DNA of 13,145 bases. Source: Candidatus Omnitrophota bacterium (GTDB lineage Bacteria > Omnitrophota > Gorgyraeia > Gygaellales > Profunditerraquicolaceae). Positions within the stretch are counted from its first letter, which is position 1. Every line of letters starts with the position of its first letter. Positions 1-12,000 of this stretch are shown in pieces. The notes beneath the pieces are model-generated. The model saw nothing but the letters and a program-made list of their open reading frames with translations. It was not told the DNA's origin and searched no databases. The DNA lies in contig JAGOIJ010000034.1 in NCBI GenBank assembly GCA_017995695.1, positions 1 through 13,145 of the forward strand. Reading direction: 5' to 3'. The position numbers were made by a program, and so were the translations under genes.

Positions 1-3000
1 TGTAGTCCATGCTCCGCCAGAACGAGAACAGCTTGGTATTTCTTCCTCGAGTTTTCTTCCGCTTAAAGTTTCCCTCGCCACCCTATTTTTTGCAATAATC
101 CTACTTTCATCCATATTCATTCTTCCCTCTTATGCGGCTATCCTACAGATTGGCGAGTGGAGCATCACAAAGGTACATGATGCGGCCTTAAAAGACTCGC
201 TGTTGCAAGGAAAGGTTTCTTACAATGGGATGATTGACGGATCCCTTATCCTGGCGCTCTTAATTATTGCCAATATCCAACTATTTTTTAATAAAAAACT
301 AAGTGGCACCGCGCGCAGAGTAAAGAACGCCATTGTTGTTATCGGGGTTCTGGCCATAATTATCCCGTTAGGATATTTTAGTGGTGTTGCCCGTTTGCAT
401 CAGGGAGTCTTTGCAGATGATCTTTCCGTGTACCTGCGCGATGGCAAGGGTGAGCTCTATAACGTAAAAGGCCCTGCATACATTGCTCATGGCCTGGCCA
501 TTGGCGATGACCATTTTCTTGAGAGCAGAGAGCAAAGCAAAGATAAAATAAATGCGCTTGCCAAAGAATATGCTATCCCCGGCCTCTTGCTTATTTCATG
601 CAATAGAGGTGGCGTAACGATAAAGGAAGTCAACGTGCCTTGCATCTATGCGAAATCTTTCGTTCCTATGCCGCCGATCAGGACTGGATCTTACTCTTGG
701 TGGGAAAATACGTTTGGGGATGCCATTAAAGACGGAGATGTCATATTTTCAGCAGAAGGATGGTGGGTGGCGCTTCCTTCGGGTGAGGATGTTGAGTTGG
801 GGCACGCATTAGAGCAGGGGTTACTTGGGTCTTCTAGCCCTGCGCAAGGCATCAGTGATAGGATACGCGCATTAAGAGACGCAGGGGCGCAGCATGAGGT
901 TGCAGAGTTATTGTTGCAGCTATTACAAATAGGTGATGCTCGAACCGTTGATGAGGCTATCGATGCTGTTATTATTCATTCGGTTGATTTTTTAAGGTTT
1001 CCTTGTTGCATAAACCATCGGCTGATCGATGCGATGCTTTCTGTGTGCGAGAAGGATGAACGATTGATAGAGATAGTTGTTCATCGAGTTGCTCAACGCA
1101 TACGCACGAGCAGGCATGATCGTTTACAGGCTAATGTTTTGGCTGAGCTTGTCATGAAGTTGAGTTGGTTGACCTGCCGCAAAAAGAGCGAAACGCACGC
1201 CTTAGGGCATCTTCTTGCGCGCGCTGGCTACGACCATCTTCCTGAAATGTTGCGCGATTGTTTCCGCGTGAATCGGGAAATGGCGCCTTCGCAGTTCGGG
1301 AGCGCGCTTTCAGGGACCGATAGCGACCTCGGCGATGGTCTTATGCTGCGGGCATTTGATAAGAATTGGTATTTTCTTGAAGCGAATGACGTGGCTGTTG
1401 GTTTTGCGGAAGTCTATCTTCCTACTGCGGGAGATACTCTGTTTCTGGGGGTGCGCATTTTTGCATTGGAGCACGCGCGTAAAGGTTTCGGCTTGAAGTT
1501 CATGCGTTGGGCTACTCAACAGGGAGGCTCGGCTGCTTCTGTCATCGGGCTCTACCCGGCAACTGATGCGCATATACAACTATTCTTACGAAGCGTGCGC
1601 GAAGGGATTCTGTCACAGGTGGGAGCGTTGTATGAAACCGCAGAACATGTGCGCGATATAGCGGGGCGTGATGTGCGCTGGACACCTATTGTGTCGACAA
1701 CAGAAGCAAGGGCGCATGCAGCGGGAAGGAATATATTCCTGAAGGGCTTCGCAAAGCGGGGTCGCAACAGCGCCAGTTCCCCGGCGCAGGAAGTTATTAA
1801 CAACCGTAGGGGATACTTAAGGGGTGCCTACCTTGTGGATAACTCAAGTTCGCCTATCGATGAGGATGAATTGCATTGCGCCAGTATCACGGTGCGGGAT
1901 GATCTATATTTTGGTGCGGCGCGGTGTTTGCTGGTGGCGCAAGATTCAGGTTATTCGTTCGTAGCAGTGAGTGAAGACGGTAGCAAAAGGGAAATTGCGC
2001 ACCTTTCAAAAGGTAGCGTTTATCGATTGGGCCGTGGTAGCGATAATGAGATTGTTGTGACTACCGGAGGCTATTCAGTATCCCGGCGCCATGCGCAGGT
2101 CGTCGTTACCGATACAGGCGAGGTTTTGGCATACGATTTCTCCATGAACGGGACGTATGTAAATGATTTGCGCCTGATGCCCAACAAGGCAGAGCAGTGG
2201 AGCCAGGGGCCCTATTTTACTCATGCGGGGCTCATTAGACAGGGCGCCAGCTCGCCGGTACATTATACCGATGATTGGCGCAATCAGCGGGATGAGAAAA
2301 TACGTCAGCGAGAGCGGGCGCTTGATGGGAACATGGCTGCATGGAACCACGTGTATTATTACGCTGGGCTCTTAAGGGAAAGCCGGGGCAACGCACAAGA
2401 TAGAAAACATTTCGCAGAAGAATTACGTCGTGGGATGAGCGCTGTGGGTGCTACCGACCGGATACTTGGAATTGATGAAACCGCCGCGTTGGTTCCCTTT
2501 GGAAGGTTGCTATATGAATTCGAGAACGATAGTTCTCGCCAACATTTTCATCATAGATCGTCTTCTCCCGCTGATCAGTCGGATGCATCTTCGAAGCCCG
2601 ACCAAGAGCAACTTGCATTATTGTTGCTGCGCCTTGAACGAATCATCAGCGCAGGTGAGGAGTCAATGCGTAAGAGCGATAAGAAGTTGGTGATACGATT
2701 AGCCCGTGAGTACAATCTTGCGCCGCGGGAAAAAGGCAAGCGTCTTCCTTCCCTCTCTATTGCGTTACACTCGGTAGCGATCGTTGCCTCCGCATTATCC
2801 GAAGCCTGCAATGTTACGGATATCCCTGAGTTTGCGCTGGCGGTGATGGATGATTTGGGCAGCAAAACATTTAGGCATGAGCTGCTGCATCTGGTAAACC
2901 ATCTTTCGGTAGTAGATGAAATATATAAAAGAATGAAGGATAAAAATGAAAAGAAAAGAATGTATGCTATTTGTAAGCGGTTGGAACGGTGCGAGAAAAT

Positions 3001-6000
3001 GGCGCACGGGTGGGCGCGCGTACTGGATTCTTGGAAAGATATTCCCGCGATTGCACAACGCTCACCGCTGGCTCCTGCCATGGTGGTTGCATTGTTGGGC
3101 CGTTTGGCTATCTTTATCGATGAAGTGCACCAGATGAACCTAGCTATCGAAGAGTATCTTGAATTGCAAAAAGAACATATTGATGAGATATATTTGAATA
3201 TTTGTTTAAGATCGATCCGGCGCATAAACGAAGAGTGCGTGTTAAATTCCGGAAATTTAGCCAAAATCAAAAGGACCATTATCCTAGGGGAACAGAATGA
3301 GCAAATAGATATTAATAAATTAGTAGTTGATACAGTGCGGGCGGCTGAAGAGGATGAGCAGATAAAATTAACCGTGCGGCTTGGCCGTAACCTTCCCTTT
3401 ATCTGGGCCAACGCCATCAAGATGCGCTATGTCATGATCAATTGGCTTACTAATGCCATGGATTCGATTAATGAGGCATTAGGCAAGGGATTGATCGCGC
3501 AAGGCCATGTCATTATAGAGACCATCCTCTGCGTGAGGGGAAGGGAAACATTTATCGAGATTATGTGCAGTGATAATGGTGTCGGTATTCCGGAGGCTTT
3601 GCTTGGGCGCCTTTTCGCCGGGCAGGTGACTACGAAAAAAGGCGGCTCGGGGTTGGGACTGCAGATAATGAAAAAGGCAGTTGAAGAGGTCGGGGGGGAA
3701 ACTAAGGTGTTTTCTCCATCTCCTGTTTTTGAAAGCGGGGTAATGGGCAGTAGTTTTGCGATCCGGCTGCTTGCCGGTCCGTATCGGGATATCGATGCGG
3801 TTTCTGAAGAAAAGTCTCAGTCTATTGCCTACACTGATTTTTACCCGGAAGTAACAGGGCGCATACAAAACGTGAGGCAGGACAGAACAACCTTCGTTTT
3901 TGTTACTGTTGATTTTTCCCGTTCAATGAAGCATGAGTATCCTTTGAAATTTATGTTGCATTACCAAGATACCGCCGATCCGCGCCTTTGGCTCGATGAA
4001 GAAGGATTTTTGATCCAGCATATGTCTCACCGCACAAGCGCCAGATTTCGAGTCGCCTTACCCAAAGGCGTGAAGGAATATACGTTGCGGGTTTCAACCG
4101 ATGGTGGAAAAACGTGGCATTGGCTGGGATGGAACGTTTTCTGCAGCGCCAGCTCGCCGGCGCAGGAGCAAGGGTACGGCTACCCTGGTAACTTAGCAAA
4201 CGGTGTGACCTCTCAAATCGTCTTGTTTCCTATCGATGCTGCGCCTCTTGCAGGTGGTGAAAATCTCGGCACAGTTGTCTTGCCCAACGGCAATCTCTGG
4301 CAGGTCGTAAAAGCCAAAGCAGAGGTTGCGTCAGATAAGGTGGTTGCCCGAATCAGATATTCTCTATATCCCGATTATCAAGCCTCGATGAAAGACAATA
4401 AAACTGATCCTGTCTTGCAAGAGGCCATGGCATTCTTTTATAAAGAAACCCAGGGATTCGTTAATGCGATGGTGTACTTTGAATGGACTTATGTTGAGCC
4501 TGCTTTTGCTAGACAAGGGTTCGGGGCACTGTTGCGTTATCTTGCGGCAAGCGATAGCCAAGCTCATGGTATTTTCTTTGGCCTTTCTCTTGTTTCGATC
4601 AATAATCAAAGAGCATTAAAATTTCATGATGCGTTGCGCGGCAGATATATAGGTTTATATATGTATGGTGATTTAACCGAAGAAGAAGAATCGCCGTTGC
4701 AGGTAAGGTTATATGATATAGGGGAACTCATTCTTTTGGCTCTGGGAATATTGAAGAAAAAAGGAGTACAATTCAAACCATATATGTTGCCCTCCTTTGC
4801 CTCTATTAGTCGCGTGGTCAAAGATGTTGATCATGACGCCAGCTCGCCGGCGGGCATTTTCTCAAGAGATAAGATTGATCGCTACGCTCGCGCTCCACAG
4901 GGGATATTTCCCGATGGTTCTCCAATTAACAGGAGCTTAAGAACTCTATTGGAATCAGGCCCAGTGCGACTTACTAAGAACGATACGATCCTTATTAATA
5001 TTCCGCAGGCATTCTTTTTTTCATGGTATGAGCGAAGATTTGGCTTGATTGCTCCTGATAAACCTTCAACCTATATCCGCAGCTATATCTATCATCTGTT
5101 TCTGCTCATGCTTAAACAAGGAGATTTCCTCCGGTCGTTCCAAAGGCAATTCCATCGTCTTGCGTTTAATGATGCGCTTGGTTTCTTCCAAATATTCAAC
5201 TCGCTTTTTAACGTGGTAAGCGATGCGCGCGGCAACCCGGCCCGCCTCGAAAGAGCGGCGTTATCCAACGTTCAGTTGCTGACAGCATTGATAGAATCAG
5301 TCGGCGCGCACTACATGTCCGGGGCTTATGAAGATCATTATATCCATCCGCTGTACACAAAAGAAATGGCTGTGCTTGGGAGTCGAGAAGGTTTATCCGC
5401 GACAGCCGGCCCGGTGATGGTATGTGAACTTATTGAGCTTGCGGTGAACGAGGCGCTGTCTCGGCTTCAGCCGGGCTTGCGTCTTATTGATTTGGCTGCT
5501 TCGCAGTATCGCCACAAGCCTTTCTTAGAGATTGCCTGGTTTGAGCATTTGGTTGGCGTCTGTTCCCATTATGCGAGATTGCACGGCGTTTCGCTCCAGC
5601 AGTCTATGATTGATAAGCGTAACGTCGCTCGTCTGAAAAAACAAATCAAGACGCACGTTGCCAGCGATGATCATGCGTCTGTCGTGGCAGCAGATATCTT
5701 GTGGGATTTGGGAGCTAGCAGTATTTTTGGAGAATGGATGTATTACGGTATCCCTGCCGATGCCTGGAGAATGGTAACGGTTGCTGATGCGGTTGAGGAA
5801 GCGTTGCTGCGCGATAGTGATAGATTCTTAAGCCAAACACTGAACGCGATTTTGCAGGAAGAGGTTTCGTTGGGAAATATCGGGCTCATCGAAGTAAGTC
5901 AGTACCAGGAGGGCCAATATGCCGGGATTTTTCATGTCCATGTAAAAGTAACGACGCAGAGAAAAAAACAAAACGATGTTCAATTCATCGTGTTTGCCGC

Positions 6001-9000
6001 CAAAGGCCCTTCGGTTAATGAAGAGACAGAGCAGGAATTTAAGAATTTGCGCGCATGCGGTCTGATTTCTCCTGAACACGTGTGCGCTGTGTATCAATGC
6101 TGTCACCAGCGCGTGTGGCAAAAAGAAGAACCGTGCGATGTGGTGTTATTCAGCGATGAATTTCTCGAAGGTTACTGGGAAATAAGTGCGATATTGAGAA
6201 ATAATCCTGAAGCAAAAAATTTAATAGTGCCTGGAGAACGTGGCATGGGATTGGTGTTTAATCAAGGAGGGAAATATCGGGCCAGGCCTTTGAGTATGGG
6301 TGGGGCAGCGCGCGAAAGCGCAGTTAAAAAAGAAATTATCAAGACGGTAACGCTCTATGCTTTTGAGGAAGCAGGAAAATTTTTATTGTTCGTCATCAAT
6401 AACGGCGATTTTGTTGGTATGATCGACCGGCAAGGAGTGGCGCGGGTGAAGCTGGTGGCTGCGCATCAATATGTTTCAGCGCTTGAAGATTTTGTTTCTT
6501 TGTCTGGCATTGCGCGCGAGGCAATCTTTGCTTTAAATTTTCTACAGTTTCTCTTATTGCGCCGGGAAGTTGATGCCTTGCAAGCGCAGAATGTGCGATT
6601 AGGCGCTCATCCTGATGAACCGCGAGAGCATAATGATTACGTGTTTGCGCCTGAGGAGGTATTTGAGGGCGTGCTGATGGGGTTAACGGCAAAGTATGGA
6701 GCAAAGACAGGGAAAGAAAAATTAATCCAGTGGTTACAATGGTATGTTGCGCCGCTTGCGACTGACACGTTCATGCGGCTTATGCCTGGTTCTTTCCATG
6801 AGGAACTAGCTGAGCAGGCGCGCGAGTTTCTGGGCGCGCTCAAAGATTCCTCCTTGCCAAATGATGGGTTTTCCTCCTCACCTATCACTCCGGAAGAGCA
6901 GGCGTTTCCAAATCACCCACTTTCGATTGTTGATGAACAAGCATTGGCACAGAAGTGGGAACAATTCGTTCCCATTATACGAAAATATATTGCAGAGATT
7001 GAGGCAGGTGCGGTGAAAGAAGGATGGGCGCAGGTTCCTAATAAGGAAATCAGTAATTTTGTCAGCCGTGAGTTTGGAAAGTTTGGAGAGGCGTTGTTCG
7101 ACGCATTTGGCGCATGTTTGGTGGATGTGTTTGGCAATCTTCTTTTTGAGGCGGAGGTTATTGCTACGTGGGGTGTGTCGTTTACGCAACGTTCTCTTGC
7201 GCAACAAGCCCAGCTCATACAATGCGCTTTGGAAGAAGTCGAGAAGCTCAAACAAATAGGTAGGTTACATGTATTACGAAAAGCGTGGATTAGTTCTGAC
7301 GTGGGATTCGACGCATCGCGTGTGGTTGGTGATAGCGAAAGCGCCAGTTCCCCGACGCAGGAGGTTTCCCTTGCCTCGTATCATACTACACACGACGATG
7401 CCTATCGATGCGCCCAGCGTCACTATTATTCAGCAGTGTTGCCGCAGCTTTCACCTGGCTTTGGAAAACAACCATTAGAAACTAAAAGTAACGGCTTAGG
7501 CGCCTACAATGCAATCCATTTAGTTGATTTTCTTAAAGCCATGTTTGATTTATTCTTGCGCAAAGATATCAAGGGTAAATGCGCGAACTTTGAGCAGATT
7601 CATGTCCTTGATGTAGGTTGCCGGGAAGGAATGTTTTTATCCGAGCTCAAGCTGGAGGCAGGGAATTTGATTGGTGTGCATGGTATCGATATTGTTAATG
7701 TGCCCGGCCGCAGCAAAGACGTTATTTTCACGCAAGGAAGCGCTGAAGCGTTGCCCTATGCAGATGGTGCGTTTGATATGGTTGTTTCTACTTCATCGTT
7801 GAATTTTGTATTTGATCCTTTGCGGTGCATTGAGGAGGCGTATCGTGTGTTGCGACCGGGTGGCGCGGCATATATGCATATGATTCCTCTCTTAGTTTAT
7901 GAGACCATGGGCGGTGAGGCCAAAGACCAGCTGGATTTGTATGCGATGGCCGATGAATTGAGAAAACAGGGGCATATGGTGAGGTTTTCTACGAGTTTGC
8001 GCATCCATAAGCACGCTGCAATAAGTCGCATACATCTTCCTTACCAGCTGGTGAAATATGATGGTATGCGTAGGTATTACCAACGTCAGATTGCAGAAAC
8101 TATCATCCCGGCAGGCTCCAGCCCGGCCCAGGGCGCCGCAGCTGAAGAACTCTGCATGCCTCCGATCCGTGCGGGAGTGTATATAAATGATGTGAGTGCT
8201 GAAGCGGCGAGCAATGCCGCAGCTATCCGGAAAAAACTCGATTTAGCCGGCGTTACGTTCACTACTTCCGTGTATGAGCTTCAAAGTAACTTTTTCGATT
8301 TCCCTCCGCTTGATGACAGGTTAAATATAATTTTCATGGGAGGACTTTTACCCGACTGTATCGCTGGCGCAGTGGTTAACCATTACCGCTATTTTCTTGT
8401 CTCGCCATTGAGAGAGCTATGGGCAACGCTACCGCTATTAGCCCTGACTCCATTTCTTCCTACTATCTTTGATACCTTTGGTCATTACAACGCGCATATC
8501 CGATGCGACCATAGTGTTGTGATAAGTTCTCGTTGGGCAAACTGGGGTTTTCCTCGTGCTTCAGAGGTAAATTTTATGGTTTTGAAAGATGGAAAGGTAG
8601 CTTTTCCGAGAAGTATTCGGCATGCAGATGAAAGGCAAAAGTTTTTTATTCTTAATTTTATTTTATCTGAAGCGTGTTTAGAGCAAGCCCTAAAAAGAAC
8701 TATCGGAGCAATTGTTGCAAAGCAGCTCGAAAACTCTCCGGCAGGCTCCAGCCCGGCGCAGGATTATGCTATTGTGGAGGCCACTTCTGTTGTTTCCGAT
8801 TCATGGCTTTTGCAGTATGCGGCGTTGTTAGGAGAAATTGAGGATGTGGAATTCATCTTTTACACTTGTTCTGCGGTTCGGTCAAACGACCCGTTCATGC
8901 GGACGGTACTTATGGTTAATGGTGATGAGGTAATCGGAGGTTACACCTATATAAGGCCTAACACGTGTTCGCAAAAAGGAATTCTTGAGGCGATAGTCAT

Positions 9001-12000
9001 CAAGGAAGAGTACCGCAGGATAGGGCTTGCTTCTCGTCTATTAAGAGACTTGAGAATGAGGTTTCTCATAACAAAAAATGGAGAGGTCGAATTCATCGCG
9101 ATAATTTGTAAAAGGGATAGTAAATTCTGTAAGCCTGGATTTTTTACAGGGAGCATGGATCATTTCTTGCGTCGTTTTGGCATAAGGGTTTCTTCGCAAG
9201 GCGCAACTGCAGTAAGTGGCGCCAGCTGCCCGATGACAAGCCAAGAAGATGATTATTATGTTTCTTCTCCGGCGCAGGCCCAAGTGAAAGAAATTCTTGC
9301 TTTGGCTGATGAGATTCGCGCCAGGTTGCGCACCTATGGCATTGCTTGGGCGATAGAGAATACTCCGTATGACTGGCAGGATAACGGTTTATTTTTAGGC
9401 GGCTCTCACGCAGGGACTTACTGGGGAGACTGTGGCATATTTGCAGAACTTTTGGGGGAACTATTGCTTGAACATGGCATGCAGGGGAGAATTGTTCCCG
9501 TCATCATTAACGCCAAGCTGCATAGGTTTAATATTCAGAACCCGCGTGCACGCTCTATTGTTGATGCGCCTTTTCAGCATGTCGTAGTGCTGACAGATAC
9601 AAACGTGGTTGTTGATGCTTCAGGTTGGGGGGGTGTTTTGAGTGCGGCAAGGGGCAGTATACTTGCTGTGCCCCTTGAAGAGTATCCTTTTGTTAATTCT
9701 TTGCGCGAAGCGTTCGAGCATAACTTAGCAATGCCGATACGCAGGCATCCAGATAAGAATCTAAGTATTTGGTACAATTATGTAGTGAGCCGTGACCCTG
9801 GTTTCCTCGGAACGTATGCTCTTCCGGTTTCGTTTGCAGAGGTTGCTTTTGGTAGGGTTTTGGAGAGTAGCGTGGGTTTAGGTTTTTACCTTGAGGCAGG
9901 CAGAAGGATTCACCTTGTCCTTGATTTGTTTACAGGCCACGGGATCTTTATTTTTCATGAAAGTGTGTATCATGTTCCGCAAAGCCTGCATGCACGATTG
10001 GCGATTCCGTTAACGGAGTTTTTTGCTCATCAGCTATTGATCCGCCAGGCGTTAGATGAAAATAATTTGGACAGGATGCTGGATTGCGTAGTGAAATTAG
10101 CCGGAGATTATAGTAATTCCGAAATTTCATTATTTGATAGCCGAGGAAGCATTATCCCTGAATCCCCGCATATGTTGCCCGCGGTCATTCATAAAGCGCG
10201 CGCCGATTTCAAGACCTGGTTTTCATTTATGTCTAAGCTTCCCTATATTGAAGAAACACAGTTAATTGCTTTAGTTCAAGAGGGGGGTTTCTTTATTAGT
10301 TCTCCGGTAGCAAATAAAACAGAAGAAAAATCAACGAGCGTTTACGGAATCGAGCTTGTACCTGTATCCCCGGCAATGAATCGGCACTCGGCTGAGGGGT
10401 GCCGGTACGATCTTAATTCTTTAAACGCTGCGAGAGGGATGCCTGCGTATGCGGCCGAAGGCTTAGATTCCGTGTTGTTTTTTAAGATTTGGTGCGCCAT
10501 GTTTTTAATCGTCCCTACTATCACCTGGATAGCCTTGGGTGTCTGGGACCGTTGGCGAGGGCGCAAAGAGTCTTCACTGCCTGTGGCAAGTGGTAAGAAA
10601 ACTGTTACGTTAACGCGCGTTGGTTATTGCGGTCTATATTGCGGAGCCTGTTATCATTATCGCGCCTTGTTTTCTGAAGGAAAAAACATTGTGGATGAAG
10701 CCAGGCGCCAGGGAAAAGATATGAGTACCTTTACGTGCCAGGGATGCCGGTCAGACGCGTTATATATGCATCCCGGATGCAGTCGGTGTGCCATCCGTTC
10801 CTGCGCGCAAGTTAAAGGATTAGTTCATTGCGGCGAATGCGCAGAATTTCCTTGTAAGAAACTGGAAAAATTCAGGGATGACCCCGAACATATCCATCAC
10901 CTGGATAGCATAGATAGTTTAGAAGTGTTGAAAGAGATAGGCATTGAGGAATGGTTGGATCAGCAGCAAGGGCTTTGGAAGTGTGGCGCCTGCGGCGGGG
11001 CGTACAGTTGGTATGATATGAAATGCCCGCAATGCCGTCATAAGGTTGAGTCGTATAATGATGGAACCAAGAATTTGCTCGGTAGAAATAAAACCGGTAG
11101 CTCCCCGGCGCTACCGGCTACTCTAAATGAGCAGTATATTGAGGAAAGAGAAATTCTTTTTGGTGGATCGCCGGATAAATTATATTTTCGATTGCAATTG
11201 TTTGAAAAGGATGCTCTGGTTAGGACAATTAGTCTTTTGATTGAACCGCGGGGCATCGTGTTGTATTCATGCAGGGGTTTATCAGCATTTAAAAAAGGTC
11301 GAATCTATTCCAATGAAATATTCAAAAGGGGTTTTGGACAGGCGGTTGATGTTGCCGAGTATAAGGATTGGCATCCTCGATGGGCACTCGTTTATTATAC
11401 CCTTACCCCCAGGGATTCCGATGCGAGCATTGAGCCGCTAGAGAGATTCCTTGTCGAGTTTGGGTTTAAGGATATGCGTAGGGCGACGGCACATGATCCT
11501 ATGCTTCGAGGGTTAATATACGATTATCCTTTTCCTAGGCCACAAGGCAGGCTTAATCATTGGTGGATGTTGTTAGAAAATATTTCTGAAGGCACTACTA
11601 AACCACTGGCGTGCTCCAGTCCGGCGCAGAATGCTTCATCGCCTGCAGGGGTTAGCGATTTTAAAACAAAGCTTCTTAAAGAAATTTTATCCATCGAGCG
11701 CGATGACAGCTTGCTCCGGCTTTGTCGTCTTGATCATGCTTGGGAGCTCGGTCAGTTTCTCAGCTTTTGTGAGCGGTTGCCGGTGTATTTAGAATTGCAA
11801 CAGGAGTTTCGCGGTAATATTCTTGGGCAAATGTGCGTAAGGATTATTAAGTTTGGCGACATCGCCGCACACATTGCAAAGGAAGAGCATAGTTTCTACG
11901 CCCGTCTTCAGAAATATTCCTTGAGAACCACTGGCGAGAAGATGCCCGCGGCGCTGTCCCGTTTCTTCTTTGCCCACGGGTGCATATTGCCTTTTCGTAA

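Noticed and set aside
1552..1803. Antisense reading A-G-E-L-A at the GC-rich linker copies
   Set aside because: The recurring antisense peptide is only the reverse complement of the ASSPA-coding repeat. All copies read sensibly only on the + strand.
2575..3420. Antisense open frame of 281 codons opposite the histidine-kinase-like region
   Set aside because: It is Ser/Arg/Cys-rich with no domain pattern, while the + frame opposite has conserved ATPase boxes. It is a shadow of the real coding strand.
4094..4117. Asp-box motif as evidence for a sialidase
   Set aside because: A single Asp-box with no further copies or catalytic Arg triad. Sialidase propellers carry several.
7359..7364. Shine-Dalgarno-like aggagg just after linker 8
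   Set aside because: No ATG, GTG or TTG in the open frame lies at a usable distance, and the frame runs through without a stop. It is codons for Gln-Glu-Val.
8423..8470. Hydrophobic run near residues 2807-2823 as a membrane helix
   Set aside because: It is broken by several prolines and flanked by an alpha/beta pattern. It is more likely a buried part of a soluble domain.
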